The notes beneath the pieces were generated by a model, which searched no databases, was not told the DNA's origin, and worked only from the letters and a program-made list of their open reading frames with translations. Made by a program: the position numbers and the translations under genes. 64,000 nt of DNA from Taibaiella koreensis. Lineage in GTDB: Bacteria; Bacteroidota; Bacteroidia; Chitinophagales; Chitinophagaceae. Every line of letters begins with the position of its first letter. Positions within the stretch are counted from its first letter, which is position 1. Positions 1-7,784 of the stretch are shown here, in pieces. The DNA is taken from positions 1 through 64,000 of the forward strand of contig NZ_QVNU01000009.1 in assembly GCF_003545715.1 (NCBI RefSeq), given 5' to 3'.

Positions 1-14
1 ACCGCCTGTTGCAT

Positions 15-63
15 TCCTTGAGGAACGTCTTCAGGGCTACGCCCTTCCGACATTCCTCAAGGA
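15..63. repeat. Nested hairpin near the left edge
   Basis: Bases 15-29 and 49-63 are inverted copies with one mismatch, and the loop contains a second perfect 5-bp stem (33-37 with 41-45, loop TAC). No T-run follows, so it is not a classical intrinsic terminator. It lies beyond the end of the leftward two-gene cargo unit. It could be the end of a mobile element or a transcript-end structure; the sequence left of base 1 is not available to decide. Confidence 0.5.
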
Positions 64-165
64 TCATAGATTTGAGTGGAATGACTTAGTTTTAAACGTT
101 ACTAACTGAGGGAAGCTTTCAGAACCATTTGAAGTTATTGCATGATGTTTTCTTACAAACATCTT

Positions 166-480
166 CTATTTAGTTTGAAAATAGCTTTTTATAATTATTG
201 AGACTATCCCAGTAGCTTTAATAGTTGCTAAATAAAGTAAAATTGATATTGTTTTTTCCGATAGATTTAAGTTAACAATTCTATTACATGCTGCCAACAA
301 GAATATAGCTAATAACCAAAAGGAAACTATGTAAATTGACCACATCATTAACATTTTCTTGTTTTTTTCTACATTACGAGTTTTGCCTATGTGAGCGGTT
401 CTATTGTTCAAATGTCTTTGTGTTTTACCCTTTTTTGCTTTTTTCATATCAAACTCTAATTTTTCAGCAAAAAAAGGCAA
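166..480 (-). CDS. Small two-TM membrane protein of unknown function
   Basis: A 104-residue ORF. The N-terminal 40 residues are strongly basic (many Lys/Arg) and are followed by two hydrophobic stretches at about residues 43-66 and 78-98, so it should sit in the inner membrane as a hairpin. A shorter start at Met12 (base 447) would keep all of this. It begins 11 bases after the stop of the upstream 632-residue gene on the same strand, so the two are probably one transcript. I do not recognise a family. Base composition is AT-rich like its partner and unlike the mobilization genes to the right, which suggests transferred cargo. A small membrane partner of a large soluble protein is an arrangement seen in some phage-defence pairs, but nothing in the sequence proves that role. 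Confidence 0.55.
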   Translation of the reverse strand: MPFFAEKLEFDMKKAKKGKTQRHLNNRTAHIGKTRNVEKNKKMLMMWSIYIVSFWLLAIFLLAACNRIVNLNLSEKTISILLYLATIKATGIVSIIIKSYFQTK

Positions 481-491
481 AGACCATTTGC

Positions 492-2390
492 TTACTTTCC
501 CAAATTTCCATTTTGGGAAAGTTGGGAAAGATGAAATTTAATTTCCGATTCTACACCAGAATTTTCAAGCCGCTTATAGTTTTTTCGAAATTCACTTGCA
601 TCTTTTGATAAGTACAGATTTTTGATTTTTGCATTTAGTAAATCTTTGTAAACTATATCGGGAAAATGATCAATTAAAGGGGACGGTTTATTACTTTTTA
701 ATAATTTAATCCACAATGGGAAAATGCCTTTCAACTTTCCAATGTAAATATTCGATTCATTGATAACAGGACTTTCCAAATTTCTTAAAATAGCTAGGCA
801 CTTTTCTGAATTGGAGGTATCGATAAAAATATCTTCCAATATTTGAGGAAGGCTATCCTTAACTGTCTTTCTGTAACCAGATTTTACTTTTTCATCGTTA
901 TTTAGTAACTTAACGCGGTGTTCAAGCACTCCATTGAGTTTGCCTTTTATATCAGTCCATTTATCAACTAGATTCTTATCTGTCGACCCTTTTCCAATGG
1001 ACCTTATGTATATGAAAATATTTTCATTGTCAGATATAATAGCACTCTTGATATATCCTCTAATATCGGGACTAAATTTATCCAGTAATATTTTCATATT
1101 ATTTGCTTCAATTTCAACCTCCTTATACTTATCTGTTGCAGGATCAAAAATGGACTTCTTTAGAACCTCCAGCCTTTGATCCAAATAACTACAATTTTTG
1201 ACTAGCTCAGTAAGTGATAAATCCGGGCAATAAAATTTCCCATGAAGATCATCAGTTTTGCACAAATCATTGAATTCATCCTGTATTCGAAAAACATCTT
1301 TTTCAAAGTCACTCACTGCATAAAAATTTGCAGCTACTAATTGATTAGATTTTGTAGTTCCAACTCTTTTATGATACTCTGCTATTGCACTATCGTACTC
1401 ATCTACAGAATAAAATTGTCTAAGAAAAGTGATAAAAGAAGGCTTCAGTGGCGCAATGCTAAATTCATCAAACAGTTTGTTTTTTAATGAGTCATTGCTT
1501 TCAAAAATATTTTTAAAAGGAAATTTATATTTTTCAAATTCTCGCTGAAATAGGTTTATTTGGCTTGTCAAGTCAGGATATGCCTCGTAATATTGTTTTT
1601 TCCTGAATGAGGAACCCAAAATAGATTCCCTTTCAAGCTCTTTATTCATCTTGTTTTTAGAGTCTAAAAACTCACCGAATAATTTTATGCTAAGAAGATT
1701 TCTAAACTGTTGTTCATTACCATACTCTAATTCCTTTTTGTCAAACAACCATGTTTTAAATTCGTAATGATAAATGCTTTGCGCAAATAAGTAGTCTTGA
1801 TTATTTGCAAACTGCAAGATTTTTTCATTCTTTACAAAATCATAAAACATTTCATCAAATTGTCCGTACAATTTCACATTTTCATCCTTCTCCAATTTTT
1901 CCAAAATTTCTGTTGCATTAATCCCGTGTTTTAAAGAAGCATTTAATGCTATTTCGAGTCGCAAGAATTTCTTCCTTTCTTCTTCGTCAGCCCTACAAAA
2001 TTTCTTTTCAGGTGTGTCGACATCAAAGTTTAGAAACTCCTTTTGAATAAGCTTAAGAGTTGTGTCGAAATCGTCATTCATATTGGACACTGGATAGCCA
2101 CCGAACCATTTTAGTATAAGTCCCAAAAACACATGATTTTCAAGTTTATTCAAAGGCAAGTTCAGTAAAGAGGAAATAACCTTTGGTCCATCCTGTATAT
2201 TTAATTTGATAAAACTAATTTGCAGCTCAAGAAGATTTAATATTTCCAAAGGTCCGAAAACTCTAGAGCCCTCTCCTATTTCGAAATATTTTATTATTTC
2301 GTTGATAAGCTTTTGATTAGGAATATTGATTTCATCAGTGAAATATTCAAGAGGATGATTCTCTGATATTGATGCCAATTTTTTTTTCAT
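492..2390 (-). CDS. Large unknown cytosolic protein, cargo of the mobile element
   Basis: 632 residues, rich in Lys, Glu, Leu, Ile, Asn and Phe. There is no signal peptide, no membrane segment, no P-loop and no nuclease motif that I can identify. It looks largely helical. The gene is markedly AT-rich compared with the primase and relaxase genes that follow. It is transcribed away from the mobilization genes and is followed 11 bases later by a small two-TM protein, so the two form a compact cargo operon. Coding status is well supported by its length and coherent codon use in one frame. Function is unknown; a defence or stress role is only an inference from its place in a mobile element. Confidence 0.8.
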   Translation of the reverse strand: MKKKLASISENHPLEYFTDEINIPNQKLINEIIKYFEIGEGSRVFGPLEILNLLELQISFIKLNIQDGPKVISSLLNLPLNKLENHVFLGLILKWFGGYPVSNMNDDFDTTLKLIQKEFLNFDVDTPEKKFCRADEEERKKFLRLEIALNASLKHGINATEILEKLEKDENVKLYGQFDEMFYDFVKNEKILQFANNQDYLFAQSIYHYEFKTWLFDKKELEYGNEQQFRNLLSIKLFGEFLDSKNKMNKELERESILGSSFRKKQYYEAYPDLTSQINLFQREFEKYKFPFKNIFESNDSLKNKLFDEFSIAPLKPSFITFLRQFYSVDEYDSAIAEYHKRVGTTKSNQLVAANFYAVSDFEKDVFRIQDEFNDLCKTDDLHGKFYCPDLSLTELVKNCSYLDQRLEVLKKSIFDPATDKYKEVEIEANNMKILLDKFSPDIRGYIKSAIISDNENIFIYIRSIGKGSTDKNLVDKWTDIKGKLNGVLEHRVKLLNNDEKVKSGYRKTVKDSLPQILEDIFIDTSNSEKCLAILRNLESPVINESNIYIGKLKGIFPLWIKLLKSNKPSPLIDHFPDIVYKDLLNAKIKNLYLSKDASEFRKNYKRLENSGVESEIKFHLSQLSQNGNLGK

Positions 2391-2874
2391 TGGTATGAAT
2401 TCTAATTTTTGCTAAAGAGATATCCAAAATTCAATTCTACGAATTTGTGATATTCATAGGCTTTAGCAAATTTAACTATTTATCTGCTCAAACCCTTCTC
2501 AACCAATCCTTCAATATCAATTCTACGTACAATATTCTTCCCAATTTTAGATCCTGGGAATTATGCTTTTCCAAATCCATTGCCTCATTGTGGTGTTATA
2601 CACATTTTAGGTAAAGAACGGTTTCTAATATGAATGTGTTGCGGTATGGCAGTGATCAGATCGACATTGATCAGTAGCACTGAATAGGCATAACAGTGAA
2701 AAAACGGTATTATTATCGATTTTCTGTTAAGTAGAATTTACCTAACTCCCCCTTTTAATGTTGGTTTTAATAATTTTGAGTTAGTCAGAATTTGTCTAAC
2801 TAAACATATTCAATGTTGGTTTCAATATTTTTGACATGACCTGATCCTAACCGAAGGATTGTGAAAGTGAAATT
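2391..2874. other. Divergent intergenic region between cargo and mobilization genes
   Basis: An AT-rich spacer between two divergent operons. The right half carries a duplicated block of about 50 bp (separate entry). The left half (2391-2730) holds several short AT-rich stretches but no ORF that I can support. Promoters for both directions must lie here. Confidence 0.6.
2731..2834. repeat. Two tandem imperfect copies of a ~50-bp block before the excisionase gene
   Basis: Block 1 (2731-2780) and block 2 (2785-2834) repeat with a period of 54-55 bp. Each contains AGAATTTnnCTAACT followed after about 10 bases by AATGTTGGTTTnAATA. Each ends in a sequence fitting the Bacteroidota -7 box TAnnTTTG (TAATTTTG at 2771-2778 and TATTTTTG at 2826-2833). 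The second box is about 50 bases upstream of the first gene, which fits a promoter, though I do not see a well-spaced -33 TTTG. The duplication could be two regulator-binding sites, iterons, or a duplicated promoter. Confidence 0.65.
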
Positions 2875-3198
2875 GTGAACGAGAAAACAGGCAAAATGTA
2901 CAACGAAAAAAAACCTACGCTCTACAGGGATCAACTGATTACCGTAGAAGATTTGGCGCAGTTCAAGACCGAACTGCTCGAATCATTTAAAACCCTTTTA
3001 TCGGGTAGCAAACCCGCGACAAGTAAACAATGGCTCAAATCCCATGAAGTACGGAAGCTGCTAGGTATCTCAGCTGGAAAGCTTCTCACCCTGCGGACTA
3101 ACGGCACGCTGCCGTATACCCGGATCGGCGGGGTGATCTATTACGACAGGCAGGACATTGAGCAAATGTTCGACAGCAGGAAATTTCAGCAGCATTAA
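2875..3198 (+). CDS. Excisionase-family helix-turn-helix protein
   Basis: 107 residues from a GTG start; an ATG at 2896 would give 100 residues. The C-terminal half (about residues 55-100) reads as a MerR/excisionase-like winged HTH: a helix-turn-helix around LLGISAGKLLTLR, then PYTRIGGVIYY and an acidic helix. This is the HTH_17 pattern common in Bacteroidota transposons, where such proteins act in excision or in control of mobilization genes. The N-terminal part (DLAQFKTELLESF) looks like a short coiled segment. It is the first gene of the rightward mobilization operon and is followed 9 bases later by a small gene. No integrase is present in the window, so an excision partner would have to lie outside it. 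Confidence 0.8.
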   Translation: MNEKTGKMYNEKKPTLYRDQLITVEDLAQFKTELLESFKTLLSGSKPATSKQWLKSHEVRKLLGISAGKLLTLRTNGTLPYTRIGGVIYYDRQDIEQMFDSRKFQQH

Positions 3199-3207
3199 CT
3201 CATCACG

Positions 3208-3459
3208 ATGAAGAACCCTAAAAGCGATTTTAAGGCCGGCTGCGGCCGCGATATCCCACCGCCTAAAGCATACGTCAGGATTTATTTTTCACAGCAAGGA
3301 ATGGCCAAGGAACATGCTGATTTCTTCTATCAGAAATGTGAGAATACGTCATGGAAAAACGAGACAGGAAACCCCATTAAAAACTGGAAGACGCTGGCTT
3401 GTGATTGGATATGGGAACATTTAAGAGCAGAAAGGGAAAAGACAAAGATTTTTCCATAA
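3208..3459 (+). CDS. Small mobile-element protein with a KNWK motif
   Basis: 83 residues, start 9 bases after the HTH gene. The second half contains WKNETGNPIKNWKTLACDW, a pattern (W-K...G-x-P-I-K-N-W-K...W) that I know from the C-terminal ends of Bacteroidota replication/mobilization-associated proteins. Here it stands alone, so it may be a domain split from a longer ancestor. No catalytic residues are obvious. Its position between the HTH gene and the primase-like gene suggests a role in replication or transfer of the element. A 162-base spacer follows, containing a purine-rich AAGGAGG and no further ORF of note. Confidence 0.65.
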   Translation: MKNPKSDFKAGCGRDIPPPKAYVRIYFSQQGMAKEHADFFYQKCENTSWKNETGNPIKNWKTLACDWIWEHLRAEREKTKIFP

Positions 3460-3621
3460 GACCGTTGGGACAAATTATACAACGGAAATAAAATACAACT
3501 TGCTGCAGCCTATACGGCTGCTCATTAAAACAAGGAGGTAAAGTAACAGGAAAAAAAGATCAGATGAAGAAATGCCGGTGGGCATGTGAATGCAATTGAT
3601 GTGAAAACGAAAATGTGAAGT

Positions 3622-4563
3622 ATGGAAAAAATAAATTGCGCCCAGGCCAAACAAATTGACCTGGTAGACTACCTGGCCTTCTTAGGCCATCATCCTCAAA
3701 AAACCAGGAACCAGGACTACTGGTACCTGTCCCCTCTCCGGGAGGAAAAAACACCTTCCTTTAAGGTCAACCGCGTAAAGAATATCTGGTTTGATCACGG
3801 CAGCGGTAAAGGCGGCGACTTGCTATCGTTCGGCATGCTTTATTTCAAATGCAATACGAGTGAACTGCTCTACCGCTTGTTAACTTACCAAAGATCGAAA
3901 GCCCTTTCTTTTCACCCGCCACAAAAACCAGCGACAGGCCTTCCCTCAAGCCCCGGCTTTGCTGGTGAAAAGAAAGAGCAGCCTGACAGCAAAATCCTCA
4001 TCCTGGATACCCGTCCGCTTATCGCAAAGGCGCTTACCGATTACCTGGATGAAAGAAGAATTCCGCTGGCTATCGCCCATTCATTTTGCAAGGAGGTTGA
4101 TTTTCTTTTGTACAACAAAAGCTATACCGCCATCGGCTTCCAAAACGATACTGGGGGCTACGAATTAAGAAGCCGGGATTTTAAAGGAAGCAGTGCGCCA
4201 AAAGCCATTACCTTTTTCGATAACAACTCCGGCGACGTTTCTGTCTTTGAAGGTTTCTTTAATTACCTTTCTTTCCTTTCGATGCCAGGGCATCGGCAAG
4301 ACCCGTTGTCCAATTTCCTGATCCTGAATTCTACGGCCTTCTTTGAAAAGGCACAGGCGCTGATGGAGCAGCACAGCCGCGTCAGCCTCTACCTTGACCA
4401 GGACAAGATGGGTATCCAGTGTACGAAGCTCGCCCTTTCCTGGGACTCAGAAAAGTTCAGGGACAGCAGTCAATTCTACAGGGGGCAAAAAGACTTAAAC
4501 GAATGGCTCCAAAATCAAAAGCCTCCGGTCAGGATCAACAGGGGTTACAGGCATCATATTTAG
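3622..4563 (+). CDS. Toprim-domain primase-like protein of the mobilizable element
   Basis: 313 residues. The N-terminal part (about 10-90) follows the DNA-primase CHC2-domain layout (YLSPLREEKTPSFKVN, then WFDHGSGKGGDLLSF), but the zinc-binding cysteines are not in the usual arrangement. The C-terminal part is a Toprim domain, with the acidic pair motif seen as VFEGFFNYLSFL near residue 210 and LYLDQDKMG near residue 255. Proteins like this make primers for the transferred strand or for element replication. It is followed by a 140-base spacer with a candidate oriT and then mobC, the usual order in Bacteroidota mobilizable elements. Confidence 0.85.
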   Translation: MEKINCAQAKQIDLVDYLAFLGHHPQKTRNQDYWYLSPLREEKTPSFKVNRVKNIWFDHGSGKGGDLLSFGMLYFKCNTSELLYRLLTYQRSKALSFHPPQKPATGLPSSPGFAGEKKEQPDSKILILDTRPLIAKALTDYLDERRIPLAIAHSFCKEVDFLLYNKSYTAIGFQNDTGGYELRSRDFKGSSAPKAITFFDNNSGDVSVFEGFFNYLSFLSMPGHRQDPLSNFLILNSTAFFEKAQALMEQHSRVSLYLDQDKMGIQCTKLALSWDSEKFRDSSQFYRGQKDLNEWLQNQKPPVRINRGYRHHI

Positions 4564-4584
4564 CTTCTTCAGTAGCCAGCTATG

Positions 4585-4644
4585 TTTTGGTAATACCAAA
4601 ACCACTGGCCCCATTCATACCGCTTTGTGGCGGTATTCATGGGG
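4585..4644. other. Candidate origin of transfer (oriT): two adjacent inverted repeats
   Basis: The spacer between the primase-like gene and mobC contains a perfect 8-bp inverted repeat (4585-4592 with 4594-4601) and, just after it, a 15-bp stem (4609-4623 with 4630-4644) interrupted only by a 2-base mismatch, with a GC-rich base and a short loop. Origins of transfer in mobilizable elements typically lie next to mobC and the relaxase and contain inverted repeats beside the nick site. I cannot see which base would be nicked. Confidence 0.5.
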
Positions 4645-4703
4645 ATTGGCCCTGCTCATATAAATATTCGGTTCTTTATAAAAAATGTAAGTGCAGAAAG
4701 ATC

Positions 4704-5087
4704 ATGGAACAGTTGGAATTACATCAAAAAAACAAGGGCGGCAGGCCGCCAAAGGCATCGAAGCGGAGCATTGTGCTTTCTTTGAAATGCAGCCGGGAAG
4801 AACAGCAAAGCATTGAACGCAAAGCCAGGAGCGCGTCGCTTACCGTATCGGAATACCTGCGGGAAATGGGACTGAAAGGCAAGATCGACGTCCGTCAGAA
4901 AATGTTACCGGGAGATATTTTGAGGATGAACCTGCTCAGCAATATGGCATCGAACCTCAACCAGATCGCGCGCAAAAGGAACGGCATAGATGACCTTACA
5001 GGCCTGGAAAGGGCTATGCTTACGGAGTCGCGAAACGATATTCAATCAATCAAAAACCAGTTAAATAAATGGCTTTATGATCGGTAA
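4704..5087 (+). CDS. mobC: MobC-like relaxosome accessory protein
   Basis: 127 residues from the ATG at 4704. The reading frame is open further upstream, but that part overlaps the primase gene in another frame and lacks protein-like features. The N-terminus carries a basic KGGRPPKASKRS stretch, then a ribbon-helix-helix-like segment (SLTVSEYLREMGLKG). The C-terminal half matches the MobC pattern (NMASNLNQIARKRNG...LLSNM order), which in the family helps the relaxase open oriT DNA. Its stop overlaps the relaxase start by 11 bases, indicating translational coupling. Function is assigned from family pattern and position; confidence is high. Confidence 0.88.
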   Translation: MEQLELHQKNKGGRPPKASKRSIVLSLKCSREEQQSIERKARSASLTVSEYLREMGLKGKIDVRQKMLPGDILRMNLLSNMASNLNQIARKRNGIDDLTGLERAMLTESRNDIQSIKNQLNKWLYDR

Positions 5088-6063
5088 GATCAGTATCGGC
5101 AAATCGTCTTCGCATTTGTTGCGGTATTGCCTGGAAGACAAAAAAGAACTTTCGGAAAAGGACAAGCTGAGGCTTTTTGAACAGGATGGCTTGCAACATA
5201 AGGATCGCGCTGAAGTACTGGATTATAACCTTTGCGGCGGCAATAGCCGGGAACTTAGCGTTGCCTTCCGGGAGGTGGAAAAGCTAAGCAAAAGGGTTGA
5301 AAAGCCAGTGTTCCATATCTCGCTCCGGGTTGCAGGTTCCGACAAGCTGAACAAACAGCAATGGATCGATATCGGGCGGGAATGCGCAAAGGAATTTGGC
5401 TTTGAAGACCGCCAGTTCCTGACCATCCTGCATAAGGATGCCAACGAGCCCCACGTCCATATCGTAGCGAACCGGGTGGGTTTTGACGGCAAAGCGGCCA
5501 GCGACAGCAACAGCTATGCGCGCATGGCCGGCTTCTGCCGGAGGATGGAAAAAAAGTATCAGCTGAAAGAAGTTTTAAGCCCGAGGGCATTCCTTTCTGC
5601 CAGCGAACGGCAGCTGCCACGGCAGGATATCCGTAAGGAACGGTTGAGAAATGACCTTAAAAATATCCTCAGTAAAGCGATTAGCTATACGGATTTCGAA
5701 GGGCGGGTAAAGGCCTTGGGCTACGGTGTGATCAAGGCGCGGGGCATCTCGTTTATTGACGATAAGAAAGTAAAAATCAAAGGAAGCGAGGTCGGGTATT
5801 CACTGGCTACCATCGAAAAAATACTGCAACAAAACAGCCGAAGGCTGCCGGTTGACCGTCCGGCCTATGGTCAGAAAGAAGCTTTTCAAAAGGACAATGT
5901 ACAGCCTGGGCCATATGCCGGTCATAGCGGGCAGCAGCAAAATAGTAATAGCCGGGTGGGTTCTATGCTGGAAACATTAATGGGCCATACGGCTGTATAT
6001 GCCCCAGCTGATCCCATTGAAATAGAAGCAAGAAAAAAGAAAAAACGGAGAATAAAAAGGTAA
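5077..6063 (+). CDS. Relaxase/mobilization nuclease (MobA/VirD2-like)
   Basis: 328 residues. It nicks one strand at oriT and stays bound to it during conjugative mobilization. The N-terminal relaxase domain (about 1-180) shows the expected pieces: a conserved His at 80 in FHISLRVAG, and the metal-binding HxH at 126-128 in PHVHIVANRV, as in the Bacteroidota MobP-type family. The candidate nucleophilic Tyr is among the N-terminal tyrosines (Tyr17 or Tyr50). The C-terminal tail (after about 250) is low in predicted structure and ends in a run of Lys/Arg. The start codon lies inside the mobC stop region. Transfer would need a helper conjugation system in trans because no type IV secretion genes are seen here. 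Confidence 0.9.
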   Translation: MIGKISIGKSSSHLLRYCLEDKKELSEKDKLRLFEQDGLQHKDRAEVLDYNLCGGNSRELSVAFREVEKLSKRVEKPVFHISLRVAGSDKLNKQQWIDIGRECAKEFGFEDRQFLTILHKDANEPHVHIVANRVGFDGKAASDSNSYARMAGFCRRMEKKYQLKEVLSPRAFLSASERQLPRQDIRKERLRNDLKNILSKAISYTDFEGRVKALGYGVIKARGISFIDDKKVKIKGSEVGYSLATIEKILQQNSRRLPVDRPAYGQKEAFQKDNVQPGPYAGHSGQQQNSNSRVGSMLETLMGHTAVYAPADPIEIEARKKKKRRIKR

Positions 6064-6078
6064 TAAATCTAATAAAAA

Positions 6079-6624
6079 ATGGAAGAGAACGAAGAAGAAC
6101 AACCGCTCAGCAAAGCATTTTACCTGCTGCGGGAGGAGGCAAAAGAAGAGGACCTGAGGGCGATCAACCAGGCCGTCAACAACCTAGCAGCTGGCGTAAA
6201 TCTGATGCAGGAACAGTTGTCTGAACTGATTAAAAAGGAAACTAAACCGAATAGTATTATACAACCTTCGGCGCAAAGCACCCGGAATATTGACATTGAT
6301 CTGCTGAAAATCCAATCGAAATTAGACCGGTTATCTGAACAAAAACGCAGCAGGTTTCAGATTTTATTGTTCCCTGAACAGGACAGAAAGCTGTTTTATA
6401 AGATCGTTTTTGGAAGATGGCTGATCTTACTCGTGGCCATGCTACTGCTTAATAACTTGTATAAATTCGGCGTGCACCAGAGCAACAACCGTAAGGATAT
6501 ACAGCTTCAACAGTTGAAAAATGATCGTATCAACCGTGCCTGGCACCTGCAATATGACCGGAGTAGTGATAAGGTAAAGGCATCGATGGAGAAAGCTTAT
6601 GAGGATGCAGGTGAGTTACAGTAG
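6079..6624 (+). CDS. Single-TM mobilization-associated protein of unknown function
   Basis: 181 residues, start 15 bases after the relaxase stop. The N-terminal half is acidic and contains heptad-like segments (about 20-60 and 75-95) that may form a coiled coil. One hydrophobic segment at about residues 113-127 (WLILLVAMLLLNN) is followed by a basic soluble tail. Genes of this shape often follow the relaxase in Bacteroidota mobilizable elements; none has a role I can name. It is the last gene of the rightward operon. The convergent region 6625-6709 shows no clear terminator. Confidence 0.75.
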   Translation: MEENEEEQPLSKAFYLLREEAKEEDLRAINQAVNNLAAGVNLMQEQLSELIKKETKPNSIIQPSAQSTRNIDIDLLKIQSKLDRLSEQKRSRFQILLFPEQDRKLFYKIVFGRWLILLVAMLLLNNLYKFGVHQSNNRKDIQLQQLKNDRINRAWHLQYDRSSDKVKASMEKAYEDAGELQ

Positions 6625-6709
6625 TGCATGAATAAGCCCAGTGTTTTTAACAAGACAGAACACGTAGTAAATTTGCGTCAACTAAAAATCATGTTAGTTT
6701 CCACGATAT

Positions 6710-7783
6710 CTACATTTCCCTGCAATTGGGTATCTGGTCAAAAACCACCGAGCTTTCCTTCAGCATCATGTCTTCAGATTGCTTGTCTGCAAAGCTTCCC
6801 AGCATAGAAAGTTGTGCTGAAATCTTGAAATCATTTGCGGGGTATTTTGTTCGAAAGATAACCTTTTTCAATAGGTCGCTGGTTGAACAAAGACCAATCG
6901 ATGCACGATTGCTATCGATCTTTTGCTGGCGTTCTTTATTGAAATTATCAACATAGAGTTTGCATTTATATTGCATGTAAAAACGTAACTCGCCATAATA
7001 CGGCCTGTCACCATTATTAATACCCATATCCAACAACGCTGCATAGCGATCAGGGGTTATTTTGCCGCTTTCCAATGCATCTTTCAGTACCGCATTAAAC
7101 ACCGTATCCCCCGACCTGTTTTGGTAGTTATGGACAATAATGACATCAAAAGGCTTATTGTAGCTAAATGTCTTATTTTCATCGAGGCTTGGACCGACAG
7201 TCCGGTCATCAAGAAAGTTATTTGTCCGCAATATTTCGTTTAATTGACGAGAAATTGTATCGTTTTTCAGATACATGATGTCCCGCTGCTTTTCTGCCAT
7301 CCCTGAATTGCGCCAGGCATGGTTGTACTCCTGATCTTTTACAACCAAGGTGTCAACAAATGCTAAAACCCGGCTATTTTTTTTCAACAGTGCTGCCCTT
7401 ATGACATCCGCGTGCTTAACGTTCTCTTTCCAATCTACATGGCTAAATAAATTATAATACACGTTAGTTGCCGTAAAAGCCGCACCGCCTACCCCTAAAT
7501 CTGCCATTTCTTTACACAATTTCATGGCAAGATCGTTTTTGCCAGCTTTTACAGCGCAAACGCTGGCGTTATACAGGTCGATCAGAAAGGGACTTCCCTT
7601 TTTTAATGCAAAGGCAGAATCGTAGTATTGGAGCGCGTCGATGTATCGCCCTTCTATTAACTCAAGTTCGGCTAGGTTTACCATCTTGCCATACCCTTTG
7701 TAGTCATATCCTGCGGCGTGGCCTGTGTTGCTAAGGCTTTGTAACAGATAAATAATGGCCGCAAGCAAAAATGTTTTAGTCAT
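6710..7783 (-). CDS. Exported TPR-like protein at the end of the grasp-with-spasm operon
   Basis: 357 residues with a signal peptide (hydrophobic residues 5-22, cleavage likely after GHA). Residues about 30-110 look like tetratricopeptide helices (AELELIEGRYIDALQYYDSA, AVKAGKNDLAMKLCKEM). The C-terminal part shares a pattern with the other exported protein of this operon at 9973-11016: an Arg-rich segment, then GLCS, then LKK, and a terminal Cys. The two are therefore paralogues. It starts one base after the SPASM gene's stop, so it is translationally linked. A periplasmic role in handling or receiving the modified peptide, or in producer protection, is an inference from operon position only. 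Confidence 0.8.
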   Translation of the reverse strand: MTKTFLLAAIIYLLQSLSNTGHAAGYDYKGYGKMVNLAELELIEGRYIDALQYYDSAFALKKGSPFLIDLYNASVCAVKAGKNDLAMKLCKEMADLGVGGAAFTATNVYYNLFSHVDWKENVKHADVIRAALLKKNSRVLAFVDTLVVKDQEYNHAWRNSGMAEKQRDIMYLKNDTISRQLNEILRTNNFLDDRTVGPSLDENKTFSYNKPFDVIIVHNYQNRSGDTVFNAVLKDALESGKITPDRYAALLDMGINNGDRPYYGELRFYMQYKCKLYVDNFNKERQQKIDSNRASIGLCSTSDLLKKVIFRTKYPANDFKISAQLSMLGSFADKQSEDMMLKESSVVFDQIPNCREM

Positions 7784-7784
7784 A

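Noticed and set aside
4419-4703. Upstream extension of the mobC frame
   Set aside because: Overlaps the primase gene and oriT region and has no protein-like content before the ATG at 4704.
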